DNA of 64,000 bases from an uncultured Oscillospiraceae bacterium (GCA_900763685.1 CAAFLF010000005.1:1-64000), one strand, 5' to 3'; numbered from the stretch's first letter, positions 1 through 9,484 are shown. Made by a program: numbers and translations. The notes: generated by a model from the letters alone, not told the origin.

Positions 1-1020
<1,020 letters not shown>

Positions 1021-1037
1021 TCTTCTCTGAAGCCATG

Positions 1038-1072
1038 AAAAAGACCTGCCGCTTCGCGGCAGGTCTTTTTTC
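1038..1072 (+). terminator. Rho-independent terminator of tuf
   Basis: An A-rich 5' flank leads into a hairpin with arms AGACCTGCCGC / GCGGCAGGTCT around a short loop, followed directly by a run of six T. It starts 18 bases after the tuf stop codon. Confidence 0.95.
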
Positions 1073-1145
1073 GCCCTCTCCCGGGGTACGGAAGCGGGAA
1101 AGCGCCCCCCTCCCGCCGCCGTCACACCAGGAGGATCCATACCCC

Positions 1146-1610
1146 TCATTCCCCGGGATAGCGCAGCGTCCCCTGAAAGCCTCCCTCGCCCCCGGCGATG
1201 ATGTCCCCGGCGATGGGCCGGTCCTCGCAGAGGTAGAGGTTCAGCTGCACGTCCTCCGGCCGGTCCGGATAGTTCCGCACCTGGTAGGTCCAGCGGCTGA
1301 CGCTCTTCCCCAGGTAGTCCCGCAGGTCGAAGCCCTGGGCCAGCTGCAGCTCGTTATAGGCGGCGTAGCTTCCCGTCAGCTCCTCCGGCAGCGCCAGCTC
1401 CATGCTCTCGATGGGCTCCTCGTCCACCTCCCAGCCCAGCTCCCTGAGGTACGTGATCCGCTCCTCGTTGTCCCGCAGGACCGTCTCCCCCGGCGCCTCC
1501 GTCCCCCGGGACAGCCCCCGCCAGAAAAGCCCCCCGGCGATCAGCAGGATCACCAGCGCCCCCACCAGGATGGCCCGCTTCTTCCGCAGCCGTGTGGTCA
1601 AAACAAACAT
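1146..1610 (-). CDS. DUF4830-type membrane-anchored hypothetical protein
   Basis: The 154-residue protein begins with a short basic cytoplasmic segment (RLRKKR) and one membrane segment at about residues 13-30; the rest would lie outside the membrane. The soluble part carries the pattern I associate with DUF4830: GWEVD near the middle, then YNELQLAQGFDLRDYLGK and a C-terminal NLYLCEDRPIAGD strand pair. No enzymatic role is known to me. I chose the ATG at 1610 because GGGAGGG lies 7 bases upstream; the longer reading to 1643 lacks a ribosome site. The gene points left and is divergent from the pseudouridine synthase. The family call is from memory and moderately sure. Confidence 0.75.
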   Translation of the reverse strand: MFVLTTRLRKKRAILVGALVILLIAGGLFWRGLSRGTEAPGETVLRDNEERITYLRELGWEVDEEPIESMELALPEELTGSYAAYNELQLAQGFDLRDYLGKSVSRWTYQVRNYPDRPEDVQLNLYLCEDRPIAGDIIAGGEGGFQGTLRYPGE

Positions 1611-1708
1611 TTCGCATCCCTCCCGCAGGATTCCTATTCCCATTCCCGCCGATTTATGAGATAATGGCCCCAGAAAAAATCATCCCCTCCGGGGGAAAGG
1701 AGCAAGGC

Positions 1709-2434
1709 ATGGAGAAGCAGCGGCTGGATAGGATCCTGGCCTCCACCGGCAAGTGGAGCCGCCGGGAGGCAAAACTCCTGGTGAGGCAGGGCAGGGTGCT
1801 GGTGGACGGCCGCCCCGCCGCCAGCGCGGAGGAGAAGTACGACCCCGCCGCCACCCCCATCGCGGTGGACGGCGAGGACATCGGTTACCGGAAGTTCACC
1901 TGGCTCATGCTGCACAAGCCCGGCGGCGTCCTCTCCGCCACGGAGGACGGCAGGGGCCGGACCGTCATCGACCTCCTGCCCCCGGAGCTCCGCCGCCTGG
2001 GCCTCTTCCCGGTGGGACGGCTGGATAAGGACACCGAGGGCCTCCTCCTGCTGACGGACGACGGCAAGACCGCCCACGACCTCCTCTCCCCCCGGCACCA
2101 CGTGGACAAGGTCTACTACGCCCGGACGGCGGGCCGCCTGACGCCGGAGGACGCCGCCGCCTTTGAAGCCGGCATGACCCTGGGGGACGGCCTTCAGTGC
2201 CTCCCGGCGGGGCTGGAGATCCTCTCCGCCGGGGAGGAGAGCGAGGCCCTGGTGACCCTCCGGGAGGGGAAGTTCCACCAGGTGAAGCGGATGCTGGCCG
2301 CCCGGGGCAAGCCCGTCACCTACCTCCGCCGGGTCCGCATGGGCAATTTGACCCTGGACCCGGCCCTAAAGCCCGGCGAGTACCGTTTTCTCACCCCGGA
2401 AGAGCGGAAAATCCTGGGGGCGGAAGAGGACTGA
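1709..2434 (+). CDS. RsuA/RluB/RluE-family rRNA pseudouridine synthase
   Basis: This enzyme isomerises a specific rRNA uridine to pseudouridine. It has 241 residues. An S4 RNA-binding domain occupies about the first 60 (RLDRILASTGKWSRREAKLL), followed by the catalytic domain with the motif GRLDKDTEGLLLLT, whose Asp is the family nucleophile. The ATG at 1709 follows GGGGAAAGGAGC at good spacing; a longer open frame to 1592 has no ribosome site. RsuA, RluB, RluE and RluF share this architecture, so the exact rRNA position is not decided by sequence alone, although RluB-type is the common form in Clostridia. A weak promoter (TTCCCA, 17-base spacer, GATAAT) may lie just upstream, near 1637-1664. 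Confidence 0.9.
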   Translation: MEKQRLDRILASTGKWSRREAKLLVRQGRVLVDGRPAASAEEKYDPAATPIAVDGEDIGYRKFTWLMLHKPGGVLSATEDGRGRTVIDLLPPELRRLGLFPVGRLDKDTEGLLLLTDDGKTAHDLLSPRHHVDKVYYARTAGRLTPEDAAAFEAGMTLGDGLQCLPAGLEILSAGEESEALVTLREGKFHQVKRMLAARGKPVTYLRRVRMGNLTLDPALKPGEYRFLTPEERKILGAEED

Positions 2435-2498
2435 ACCGGGAAAACTCAAATACTGCCCAAAAACCGTATGTGTTTTTGTGGAAAAAAGAAAAAATCTC

Positions 2499-2527
2499 TT
2501 GCATTCCGGCGAAAAGCCCGATATAAT
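2499..2527 (+). promoter_or_regulatory. Sigma-A promoter for the PucR/CdaR-type regulator gene
   Basis: The -35 box TTGCAT (2499-2504) and -10 box TATAAT (2522-2527) are separated by exactly 17 bases. The predicted start is about 50 bases before the ATG at 2586. Confidence 0.85.
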
Positions 2528-2585
2528 GACAGCATAGACAAATTGCACAAAGTGTTCCCTGAGATTTCGTGGAAGGAGACAGTCT

Positions 2586-3677
2586 ATGTCTGGGAGAATT
2601 TTTCAAGGCGTCGTCCTGCAGATGAAGGAGAACACCGACCGCACCATCGGCGTCATGGACGGCGAGGGCGTGGTGGTGGCCTGCAGCGAGCTGACGCTCA
2701 TCGGCCAGCGCTGGGCGGAGTACGTGAACCCCATCAACAACGCCGCCGGCGCGCTGCTCTGCCTGGAGGGGAAGACCTTCAAGGCGCTCACCAGCTGGGG
2801 TCCCCAGTTCGATTACGCGGCCTTCACCCTGGGGGACAATGAGATCAGCCGGACGGTCTGCTCCATGGCCTCCGTGGCGCTGAACGCCGCCAAGGCCTAC
2901 TACGAGGAGAAGCACGACCGCGGCTCCTTCGTCAAGGACGTGATCTCGGACAATATCATGCTGGGCGACATCTACATGCGGGCCAAGGAGCTCCGGGTCC
3001 CGGCGGATGTCTGCCGGGGCGTCTTCGTGGTCCGCTCCGTCCGCAAGACGGAGTCCGTCCCCACGGATGTGATCCAGACCCTCTTCCCGGACCGGCAGAA
3101 CGACTTCGTCATCAGCGTGGGGGACGGGGACGTGGTCCTCATCCGCCAGATGCCGGAGAGCACCGGCGTGAAGGAGCTCAACCGCATCGCCGCCTCCATC
3201 GAGGAAGCCCTGCGGGAGGGCAGCGAGAGCACCGTGGTGGTGGGCATCGGCACCCTGGCCATGCACCTGCGGGACCTGGCCAAGAGCTATAAGGAGGCCC
3301 AGATCGCCATTGAGGTGGGCAAGGTCTTCGACACCGAGAAGTACGTCATCAACTACGAGAACCTCGGCATCGGCCGCCTCATCTACCAGCTCCCCACCAC
3401 CCTCTGCGAGATGTTCCTCCAGGAGGTCTTCAAGAAGAACCCCATCGACGCCCTGGACAAGGAGACCCTCTTCACCATCCACAAGTTCTTTGAGAACAAC
3501 CTCAACGTCTCCGAGACCGCGAGAAAGCTCTTCGTCCACCGCAACACCCTGGTCTACCGCCTGGAGAAGATCAAGAAGATCACCGGCCTGGACCTCCGGG
3601 AATTCGACGACGCCATCACCTTCAAGGTGGCGCTGATGGTCAAAAAGTACCTGAACTCCCGGGGCATCGAGTCCTGA
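2586..3677 (+). CDS. PucR/CdaR-family transcriptional regulator
   Basis: The 363-residue protein has a N-terminal sensory region and a C-terminal PucR-type helix-turn-helix (about residues 290-350: NNLNVSETARKLFVHRNTLV, then YRLEKI). This wing is shared by CdaR (sugar diacid response) and PucR (purine catabolism). The N-terminal part (residues 1-120) looks like a small ligand-binding fold, and the middle resembles the GGDEF-like domain of CdaR proteins. It stands alone with its own promoter and terminator and no catabolic operon beside it, so its targets are not evident. The start is set by AAGGAGA upstream. The ligand is unknown. Confidence 0.85.
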   Translation: MSGRIFQGVVLQMKENTDRTIGVMDGEGVVVACSELTLIGQRWAEYVNPINNAAGALLCLEGKTFKALTSWGPQFDYAAFTLGDNEISRTVCSMASVALNAAKAYYEEKHDRGSFVKDVISDNIMLGDIYMRAKELRVPADVCRGVFVVRSVRKTESVPTDVIQTLFPDRQNDFVISVGDGDVVLIRQMPESTGVKELNRIAASIEEALREGSESTVVVGIGTLAMHLRDLAKSYKEAQIAIEVGKVFDTEKYVINYENLGIGRLIYQLPTTLCEMFLQEVFKKNPIDALDKETLFTIHKFFENNLNVSETARKLFVHRNTLVYRLEKIKKITGLDLREFDDAITFKVALMVKKYLNSRGIES

Positions 3678-3687
3678 GTCTCAGAAA

Positions 3688-3717
3688 GGCGCGCCGCTCC
3701 GCGGCGCGTCTTTTTTC
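3688..3717 (+). terminator. Terminator after the PucR/CdaR-type regulator
   Basis: The hairpin GCGCGCCGC TCC GCGGCGCGT is followed by a run of six T (3711-3716), about 10 bases after the stop codon. Confidence 0.92.
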
Positions 3718-3740
3718 TGTTCCCCCGCCCCGGGATTTTT

Positions 3741-3769
3741 TTGAGAAATTTCCCCCGGGGCGGTAAGAT
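3741..3769 (+). promoter_or_regulatory. Probable promoter of the ECF sigma/anti-sigma operon
   Basis: TTGAGA (3741-3746) and TAAGAT (3764-3769) are separated by 17 bases, 47 bases before the sigma factor ATG. The boxes fit the housekeeping sigma. ECF factors often also drive themselves from a different motif; I saw no clear AAC-type -35 here. Confidence 0.6.
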
Positions 3770-3815
3770 TTCCACCGTTCCCAGCGTCTCTTAGGCAGAA
3801 GGAGGTGAGAGGGCG

Positions 3816-4301
3816 ATGGATTTTGAGGAGATCTACCGGCGCTATTTTGGGGACGTCTACCGCTATCTCCTGCGGCTCAGCGGCAGCGAGACCGCGGCGG
3901 AGGACGTCACCAGCGAGACCTTTCTCCGGGCCATGCAGGCCCTGCCCCGGTTCCGGGGGGACTGCGATGTCCGGGTCTGGCTCTGCCGGATCGCCCGGAA
4001 CACCTACTTCAGCACCCGCCGGGACCCGGATAACCAGCCCATGGAGGAGCCGGGGGAGGAGCGGGCCGGCTCCGCCCCCTCGCCGGAGGAGGAGACCCTC
4101 CGCCGGGAGGAGGGCCGGCGCCTGCGCCAGCTGCTCCACGGCCTGGAGGAGCCCTATCGGGAGGTCTTCCTCTGGCGGCACTACGGGGATCTGAGCTTCC
4201 GGGAGATCGGCCAGCTCTTCGGAAAGAGCGAGAACTGGGCCTGCGTCACCTACCACCGGGCCCGGGGAAAACTGCGGAAGGAATGGGAGGCGTTACCATG
4301 A
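3816..4301 (+). CDS. ECF-type RNA polymerase sigma factor
   Basis: This 161-residue alternative sigma factor directs RNA polymerase to a small regulon. Region 2 spans about residues 10-75 (YRRYFGDVYRYLLRLSG, then ETAAEDVTSETFLRA), and region 4 spans about 100-155 (REVFLWRHYGDLSFREIGQL, the helix-turn-helix). There is no region 1 or 3, as expected for group IV. The start is preceded by AAGGAGGTGAGAGG. The stop overlaps the ATG of the zinc-finger anti-sigma gene by 4 bases (ATGA), so the two are translationally coupled. The signal sensed is unknown. Confidence 0.93.
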   Translation: MDFEEIYRRYFGDVYRYLLRLSGSETAAEDVTSETFLRAMQALPRFRGDCDVRVWLCRIARNTYFSTRRDPDNQPMEEPGEERAGSAPSPEEETLRREEGRRLRQLLHGLEEPYREVFLWRHYGDLSFREIGQLFGKSENWACVTYHRARGKLRKEWEALP

Positions 4302-5191
4302 GAGAATGCGGCATCGTCCGGGACCTGCTGCCCCTCTATCAGGAGGGGATGCTGAGTCCGGACAGCGTGGAGTTCCTGGAGGAGCACCTGAAGACCTGCC
4401 CCGCCTGCCGGGCGGAGCGGGAGAAACTGGCGGCGGAGCCGCTGCCGCCGGAGGAGAAAACGGAAACGGCGCCGGAGCTGGAGAGCGTCCGGCGGAAGCT
4501 CCGCCGCCAGCGGCGGCGGACGGCGGCCCTGGCGGTCTGCCTGGCCCTGGCCCTGGCCGCGGCCCTCTTCGCCCGGTTGACGGAGCGGCACTACTTCCCG
4601 GAGCCCAAGGGTGTCGTCAGCGCGGTCAGCCAGCCGGGGAGCGGGGAGAGGATCCTGCGCTTCACCGGCGGCGTCACCGGGGCGGCGGTCTCCTACCAGC
4701 GGGCGGAGGGCGGCGGCAGCGTCGTGTTCCTCAGCGTCTGGTGGACGGAGTGGGACCGGCTCTTCGGCAATACCCTCTCGGAGATGCCCGCCCCGGCGGG
4801 AAGCACCGTCTATTTCAGTCCCAATAACGGGACGGATGACATCCTCCTCTGGGGCCAGGACCAGGCGCCGGGAGGCGGCGTCATCAGCCTGCCCAGGCTG
4901 GCCCTGGCCTACTACGCCACCCTGGCCCTGGCCGCGCTGGCGGCGCTGAGTCTGCTGGCCTTGGCCCTGCGGCGGCGGAAAAGCGGCCTCTGGCTCCGGC
5001 GGGCGGCGCTGGCCCCGGCGGCGTACCTTCTGGGCGAGCTGCTGACGCTGGGTTTTTCCACCGTCAGCTACAGCTTGGAGCGGGATTTCGCTTTGATCCT
5101 GGTGACGGCGCTCTTCCTCTATCCGGCTCTGCTGCTGGCGGACGAGCTCTGGGCGGAGCGGCGGCGCCGGGCCCTGCCGGAGGCGCTTTGA
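4298..5191 (+). CDS. Zinc-finger anti-sigma factor, multi-span membrane protein
   Basis: The predicted partner of the preceding sigma factor, expected to hold it at the membrane until a signal arrives. Residues 1-45 form a zf-HC2 domain (Cys near residue 4, then HLKTCPACR with the H-x3-C-x2-C zinc ligands). A helical linker follows, then a membrane segment at about residues 73-92. After an extracellular part of about 100 residues come three more hydrophobic segments near the C-terminus. The protein has 297 residues. The extra membrane spans and external domain are longer than in a minimal RsiW-like anti-sigma. The ATG at 4298 overlaps the sigma stop codon; the frame opens upstream at 4283 but has no better start. 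Confidence 0.88.
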   Translation: MRECGIVRDLLPLYQEGMLSPDSVEFLEEHLKTCPACRAEREKLAAEPLPPEEKTETAPELESVRRKLRRQRRRTAALAVCLALALAAALFARLTERHYFPEPKGVVSAVSQPGSGERILRFTGGVTGAAVSYQRAEGGGSVVFLSVWWTEWDRLFGNTLSEMPAPAGSTVYFSPNNGTDDILLWGQDQAPGGGVISLPRLALAYYATLALAALAALSLLALALRRRKSGLWLRRAALAPAAYLLGELLTLGFSTVSYSLERDFALILVTALFLYPALLLADELWAERRRRALPEAL

Positions 5192-5228
5192 GAGGGAAAA
5201 CCGGGAATTCGGAAGGAAAAACATGGAA

Positions 5229-5261
5229 AAGCGGGACGCCGGTTGGGCGTCCCGCTTTTTG
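5229..5261 (+). terminator. Terminator of the sigma/anti-sigma operon
   Basis: The hairpin AAGCGGGACGCC / GGCGTCCCGCTT is followed by T5. It lies about 40 bases after the anti-sigma stop codon. Confidence 0.93.
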
Positions 5262-5768
5262 GGACCGGAAAAATTTTTTCCCGGCCTTTGCAGGGAAACG
5301 GGCAAAAAATGGGGGATAGCGCGCCGCTATAGAGGATGCCTCTCCGAAACGGGGGATTTTTCCCGGCGGAAGAGGGTCTCACGGCCCTCTTCCGCCCGTT
5401 CTCAGGGCCTGGTCCGCTCCCAATGGGAGGGGGCCTCTTCGCCGTGCCCGGGGCTTTCCGGCGGGATATCCTGAAAATGGAAACCTGCTTGAGGCGCCGG
5501 TTTGCCGCCCGGTTTTCCCTCCGGATACACCGGGCCAGGACAGCGTTCCCCCTGCTGGAGACCATCCGAGGGGAGCCCTGTCGCCGCAGTCCGGGGCGGG
5601 GAAGGGACCCTTCGGGGTCCCGGTGCCCGCGGGGAGCCTTGGGACGGGGAAAACGGCGGCGAGCGGGAACTTTTGGGGGAAAAGGGACGTCTTACCGGAG
5701 GAAGGAAAGAATTCCGGCGGAAAAGGCTGGAAAACGGAAAGAATCTTGTGAACAATTGTGAACTTTCC
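5262..5768. other. 507-base non-coding interval rich in hairpins
   Basis: I find no convincing gene here. The open frames on both strands lack ribosome sites and read as low-quality Arg/Pro/Gly-rich translations. The interval holds a perfect 11-bp hairpin (GCGGAAGAGGG, 8-base loop, CCCTCTTCCGC) at 5366-5395. It also holds a UUCG-capped hairpin (GGGACCC TTCG GGGTCCC) at 5604-5621. UUCG tetraloops are typical of stable structural RNAs. I could not match it to RNase P, tmRNA, SRP, 6S or a known riboswitch by eye. Confidence 0.5.
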
Positions 5769-5797
5769 TTGCATTGGGGGGAAAGTCCGTTTATAAT
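5769..5797 (+). promoter_or_regulatory. Sigma-A promoter of ftsEX
   Basis: TTGCAT (5769-5774) and a perfect TATAAT (5792-5797) are 17 bases apart. A leader of about 75 bases precedes the ftsE start. Confidence 0.88.
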
Positions 5798-5878
5798 GGG
5801 ACTATCATTTGAATTATGTCGACTCCGCCGTGGGGATGCCCGGGGCGGGGCCGGTTTCTAAAAGGAGCGGAAGGGGCT

Positions 5879-6571
5879 ATGATCCGTCTCAAGGACGTGG
5901 AAATGGAGTACGAAAACGGCACGGCCGCCATCCGGGGCATCTCGCTGGAGATCCAGGATGGGGAGTTCGTGTTTCTGGTGGGGCCTTCCGGCAGCGGAAA
6001 GTCCACCCTCATCAAGCTGCTCACCGGGGAAGTGGTGCCGTCCTCCGGGCGGATCATGGTGAACGGCTTTGCCGTCAGCAGCATCACGCCGCGTATTTTG
6101 CCTCTCATGCGGCGGACGCTTGGCATCATCTTTCAGGATTTCCGGCTGATCCCGAAGAAGACCGTCTACGACAACCTGGACTTCGTGATGCGGGCGGTGG
6201 GCGCGCCGAATAAGGAGATCCGCCAGCGCATCCCCTACGTGCTGGATCTCGTGGGCCTCAAGAAAAAGGCGGACTACTACCCCACGGAGCTCTCCGGCGG
6301 CGAGCAGCAGCGGGTGGCCATCGCCCGGGCTCTCGTCAATAACCCCGACACCATCATCGCGGACGAGCCCACCGGCAACCTGGACCCCGAGCGGTCGTTG
6401 GAGCTGATGGATCTTCTCGTGCGCATCAACGCCCTGGGCACCACCGTGGTGGTGGTGACCCACGAGAAGGAGCTGGTGAACCGCTTCGGCAAGCGGGTGG
6501 TGACCCTGGAGAAGGGCCGCGTCATCCGGGACCAGGTAGGCGGCTATGTGGGAGGGCGCATCCATGAGTAA
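5879..6571 (+). CDS. ftsE: Cell division ATP-binding protein FtsE
   Basis: This is the ATPase half of the FtsEX complex, which couples ATP hydrolysis in the cytoplasm to activation of cell-wall hydrolases outside. The 230 residues are a single ABC domain: Walker A GPSGSGKST (about 36-44), signature LSGGEQQR, Walker B with ADEPTGNLD, and the switch histidine VVTHEKE. The ATG at 5879 follows AAAAGGAGCGGAAGG; the frame extends to 5816 without a better site. The ftsX ATG lies inside the last codons of this gene (overlap of 8 bases), and an M23 hydrolase follows, so the division-linked hydrolysis unit is complete. Confidence 0.96.
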   Translation: MIRLKDVEMEYENGTAAIRGISLEIQDGEFVFLVGPSGSGKSTLIKLLTGEVVPSSGRIMVNGFAVSSITPRILPLMRRTLGIIFQDFRLIPKKTVYDNLDFVMRAVGAPNKEIRQRIPYVLDLVGLKKKADYYPTELSGGEQQRVAIARALVNNPDTIIADEPTGNLDPERSLELMDLLVRINALGTTVVVVTHEKELVNRFGKRVVTLEKGRVIRDQVGGYVGGRIHE

Positions 6572-7451
6572 TCATCGTTTCGGCTACTTCCTGCGGGAAG
6601 GGCTGCGGAATATGTTCAGCCATGGCTTCATGTCCTTCGCCGCCATCGGCGTGACGGTGGCGTGCCTGGTCATCATGGGGACCTTTACCCTGGTGGCGGT
6701 GAACGCCGACGCCCAGCTGAAGGACCTGGAGAGCGAGAACGAGTTTCTGGCCTTTGTGGACGAGAGCCTCACGAGAAGCGAGGCGGAGGGCTTGAAGGCC
6801 CAGATCGAGGCCGTGCCCAACGTCCGCTCCGTCCGCTTCATCACGAGGGAGGAGGCCACCAGCGCCTTCGCGGACCAGTACCCCGACGAGCAGATGTTCC
6901 AGGACCTGGACCCGGAGATCTTCCGGGACCGCTACGCCGTCCATGTGGAGGACCTGAGCCAGCTCGCCGCCACGGTGGAGGCCGTCAGCGCCGTTCCCGG
7001 CATCGGCGGCTACCGGGCGGACGAGGAGGTGGCCGGGGGCCTTCTCACCGTGCGGAACATCGCCACGGTGGTGTGCCTGACCCTCATCGCCATCCTCTTT
7101 CTGGTGTCCATCTTCATCATCTCCAACACCATCAAGCTCACCACCTTTGACCGGCGGGAGGAGATCGCCATCATGCGGATGGTGGGCGCCACCAACGGCT
7201 TCATCCGCTGGCCCTTCGTGTATGAGGGCTTCATGATCGGGCTTCTGAGCGCGGTCATCGCGTTCGGGCTCCAGTGGATCCTCTACGCGGCGGTGGCCAA
7301 GGGCGTGGCCAACAGCGACACCCTGAAGCTCATCCACGTGGTGGACTTCACCACCTTCTGGAAGCCGGTGGCGGCGGTCTTCGCCGGGGCCGGTATCCTC
7401 ATCGGCGTGGGAGGCAGCCTCTCCGCCATCCGGAAGTTCCTGCAGGCCTGA
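6564..7451 (+). CDS. ftsX: Cell division permease FtsX
   Basis: The membrane partner of FtsE. The 295 residues have the FtsX layout: membrane segment 1 at about residues 20-45, a large external domain (about 50-165) that contacts the hydrolase, then three further segments in the FtsX/MacB fold (ATVVCLTLIAILFLVSIFII and two after it). The motif IAIMRMVGATNGFIRWPF between segments 2 and 3 is a family hallmark. The ATG at 6564 is inside the end of ftsE, so translation is coupled. The longer frame from 6546 adds six residues and no ribosome site. Confidence 0.95.
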   Translation: MSNHRFGYFLREGLRNMFSHGFMSFAAIGVTVACLVIMGTFTLVAVNADAQLKDLESENEFLAFVDESLTRSEAEGLKAQIEAVPNVRSVRFITREEATSAFADQYPDEQMFQDLDPEIFRDRYAVHVEDLSQLAATVEAVSAVPGIGGYRADEEVAGGLLTVRNIATVVCLTLIAILFLVSIFIISNTIKLTTFDRREEIAIMRMVGATNGFIRWPFVYEGFMIGLLSAVIAFGLQWILYAAVAKGVANSDTLKLIHVVDFTTFWKPVAAVFAGAGILIGVGGSLSAIRKFLQA

Positions 7452-7466
7452 GAAAGGGAGGACGGC

Positions 7467-8714
7467 ATGACCCAGAGACGAGAACGAAGGACCCGGCGCT
7501 TCGCCGCCCTGCTGGCGCTGCTGCTGGCCCTGACGGTGCTGACGCCGACGCTGACCCTGCCGGCGGAGGCCGTGAAGCAGTCGGACATCGACGCGCTGAA
7601 GGAGGACGCCAATGACCTGGCATCCCAGCGGAAGAAGCTGCAGGAGCGCATCAACGCCCTGAAAAGCGACAAGAGCAAGGCCATCCAGCAGAAGGAGCTG
7701 CTGGACGAGCAGGTGGACAACACCCAGGCGGAGATCAACAACGTCCAGCGGCAGATCGACACCTATACCGCCCTCATCGCCCAGACGGAGGACGAGCTGG
7801 CGGAGGCGGAGCGGCAGGAGGAGGCCCAGTATGAGCTCTTCTGCGCCCGGGTCCGGGCCATGGAGGAGCGGGGCGACATCAGCTACTGGGCGGTGCTCTT
7901 CCGGGCGGAGAGCTTCACGGACATGCTCTCCCGGCTGGACGCCATCAATGAGCTGATGGACTCCGACCAGGCGGTCATCGACCGGCTGCAAGCCCTGCAG
8001 GAGGAGATCAAGACCAAGCAGGCGGACCTGGAGGAGCAGAAGGCCGGGGTGGAAGCCGCCAAGACGGAGCTCTTACAGAAAAAGAGCGAGCTGGAGGACC
8101 AGCGGGCCGAGGCCATCGCCCTGGTGAAGGAGATCGACGACAACCAGGCGGAGTACCAGGCCACGGTGGATCAGATCAAGGCCGACGAGCGGCGCATCGA
8201 GCAGCAGGTCAAGGAGATGCAGAAGAAGCTGGAGGAGGAGATGGCGGCCCAGGGGAAGAACTACCACACCAACCCCGGCGGCTACATCTGGCCGGTGGAC
8301 AGCCGGTACATCACCTCTACCGTGGGCGGGCGGACCTCCCCCGGCGGCATCGGCTCCACCAACCACAAGGGCACGGACATCGGCCGGGTGGGCTACACCA
8401 GCTCCGTCTACGCCGCGAAGGCCGGGACGGTGATCATCTCCCAGAAGTCCAGCTCCTACGGCAACTACGTGGTCATCTCCCACGGCTCCGGCAACACCAC
8501 CCTCTACGCCCACCTCTCCAGCCGGAAGGTCAGCGTGGGAGACGTGGTGCAGCAGGGACAGGTCATCGGCATCACCGGCTCCACGGGCCACTCCACGGGG
8601 CCGCACCTCCATTTCGAGATCACGGAGAACGGCGTACGCATCAATCCCCTGAGCCACGGGGCGGAGCCCAGGAAGGGCTACCTCACGGGCTACACCCTCT
8701 CCGGCAGCGCCTGA
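7467..8714 (+). CDS. Secreted coiled-coil M23 peptidoglycan endopeptidase (EnvC/PcsB-like)
   Basis: A 415-residue exported hydrolase, presumably the one switched on by FtsEX at the septum. A signal peptide covers residues 1 to about 36 (RRFAALLALLLALTVLTP). A long coiled coil follows at about 40-265, rich in Glu/Gln/Lys, the part that docks on FtsX in EnvC and PcsB systems. A C-terminal M23 (LytM) domain spans about 285-400. Its zinc-site motifs are intact: HKGTDIG and HLHFEI, so the enzyme should be active, not a degenerate activator like E. coli EnvC. It starts 15 bases after ftsX behind GAAAGGGAGG. Substrate: peptide cross-links of peptidoglycan. Confidence 0.93.
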   Translation: MTQRRERRTRRFAALLALLLALTVLTPTLTLPAEAVKQSDIDALKEDANDLASQRKKLQERINALKSDKSKAIQQKELLDEQVDNTQAEINNVQRQIDTYTALIAQTEDELAEAERQEEAQYELFCARVRAMEERGDISYWAVLFRAESFTDMLSRLDAINELMDSDQAVIDRLQALQEEIKTKQADLEEQKAGVEAAKTELLQKKSELEDQRAEAIALVKEIDDNQAEYQATVDQIKADERRIEQQVKEMQKKLEEEMAAQGKNYHTNPGGYIWPVDSRYITSTVGGRTSPGGIGSTNHKGTDIGRVGYTSSVYAAKAGTVIISQKSSSYGNYVVISHGSGNTTLYAHLSSRKVSVGDVVQQGQVIGITGSTGHSTGPHLHFEITENGVRINPLSHGAEPRKGYLTGYTLSGSA

Positions 8715-8724
8715 GATATGATTT

Positions 8725-8757
8725 TCCCTCCCGCCCCATAGACTGGGGCGGGAGGGA
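8725..8757. repeat. 13-bp perfect inverted repeat between the M23 gene and the next ORF
   Basis: Arms TCCCTCCCGCCCC and GGGGCGGGAGGGA flank a 7-base loop, giving a very stable hairpin 10 bases after the M23 stop codon. Neither side has a good U-tract, so a classical terminator is uncertain. It could protect the 3' end or reduce read-through into the next gene. Confidence 0.7.
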
Positions 8758-8763
8758 TGCTTT

Positions 8764-9459
8764 ATGCTGGGGTGGCTCTGTTGGAGCGAGGGGCGGGAGC
8801 GGGCCGGACGGGCGGAGATCGCGGGACTGCCGGTCCTCCGGGTCCCGGTCCGCCGGAGGGAGGGGACGCCGGAGTGGCTGCTGCGGCGGCGGGTCCGGGC
8901 GGCGGGACGGACGCTGGCCCGGGCGGGGGTCCGGCGGGCGATACTGCCGGAGGAGTTTCCCTATGGGGAGCTTTTGGCGGGGGAGGGAGTCTTCCCGGTG
9001 GAGACATTGCCCCTCTGGCGGGCTCTCGCGGCGGAGCTTGCCTGGAAGGCGCTCCGGGAGCGGGGCGCTGGCGGGGAAGGAGTTGTCATCTGCGCGGACG
9101 CCCTCACAGGGGAGGTCCGGCGGACGGTGGAGGCGCTGCTGCGGCGCTGCCGGACGGTATCCCTGGACGCGCCGGACCCGGAGGGGGCCTACGCAAGAGT
9201 CCTGCGGCGGAGGCTGGGGGCGGCGCTGCGGACCGGGGACGCCGGGGCGGAGGTCCGCCTGCTCTTCGTCCGGCGGAGGCCGGAGCGGGCGGGGGACATC
9301 CCCCTCTATCCCGGGGCGGAGGGGCCGAAGGCGGCCCTCCGGCTGCCGGAGGCCTGGGAGGCGAGGATGCCGAAGGGGGCCCAGCGGGAGGGGGTCATCG
9401 CCGCCCTTCTCGCCGCGGGGCGGCTCCAGCGGGAGGAAATTGCCATTGACAGTGCTTGA
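8764..9459 (+). CDS. Hypothetical protein, Arg/Ala/Gly-rich, 231 residues
   Basis: I do not recognise this protein. It has no signal peptide or membrane segment and is strongly basic, with many Arg, Ala and Leu and predicted helical stretches. The third codon position is almost always G or C, as in its real neighbours, which supports coding. The start at 8764 lies just after the inverted repeat and has only a weak ribosome site. Its stop codon overlaps the first bases of the greA promoter, so it ends a transcript. A uncharacterised clostridial family is likely; I infer no function. Confidence 0.6.
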   Translation: MLGWLCWSEGRERAGRAEIAGLPVLRVPVRRREGTPEWLLRRRVRAAGRTLARAGVRRAILPEEFPYGELLAGEGVFPVETLPLWRALAAELAWKALRERGAGGEGVVICADALTGEVRRTVEALLRRCRTVSLDAPDPEGAYARVLRRRLGAALRTGDAGAEVRLLFVRRRPERAGDIPLYPGAEGPKAALRLPEAWEARMPKGAQREGVIAALLAAGRLQREEIAIDSA

Positions 9460-9484
9460 CAATCGGAAAACTTGACTCTATAAT
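9456..9484 (+). promoter_or_regulatory. Consensus promoter of greA-lysS
   Basis: TTGACA (9456-9461), a 17-base spacer and TATAAT (9479-9484) match the consensus fully. Another TTGACA lies at 9446, and a further pair TTGACT (9472-9477) / TATAAT (9497-9502) has a 19-base spacer, so two overlapping start points are possible. The -35 box overlaps the stop codon of the upstream gene. Confidence 0.95.

Noticed and set aside
5336-5761. 141-codon plus-strand frame before ftsE
   Set aside because: No ribosome site, Arg/Gly/Pro-rich low-quality translation, and overlap with hairpins and other equally long frames on both strands.
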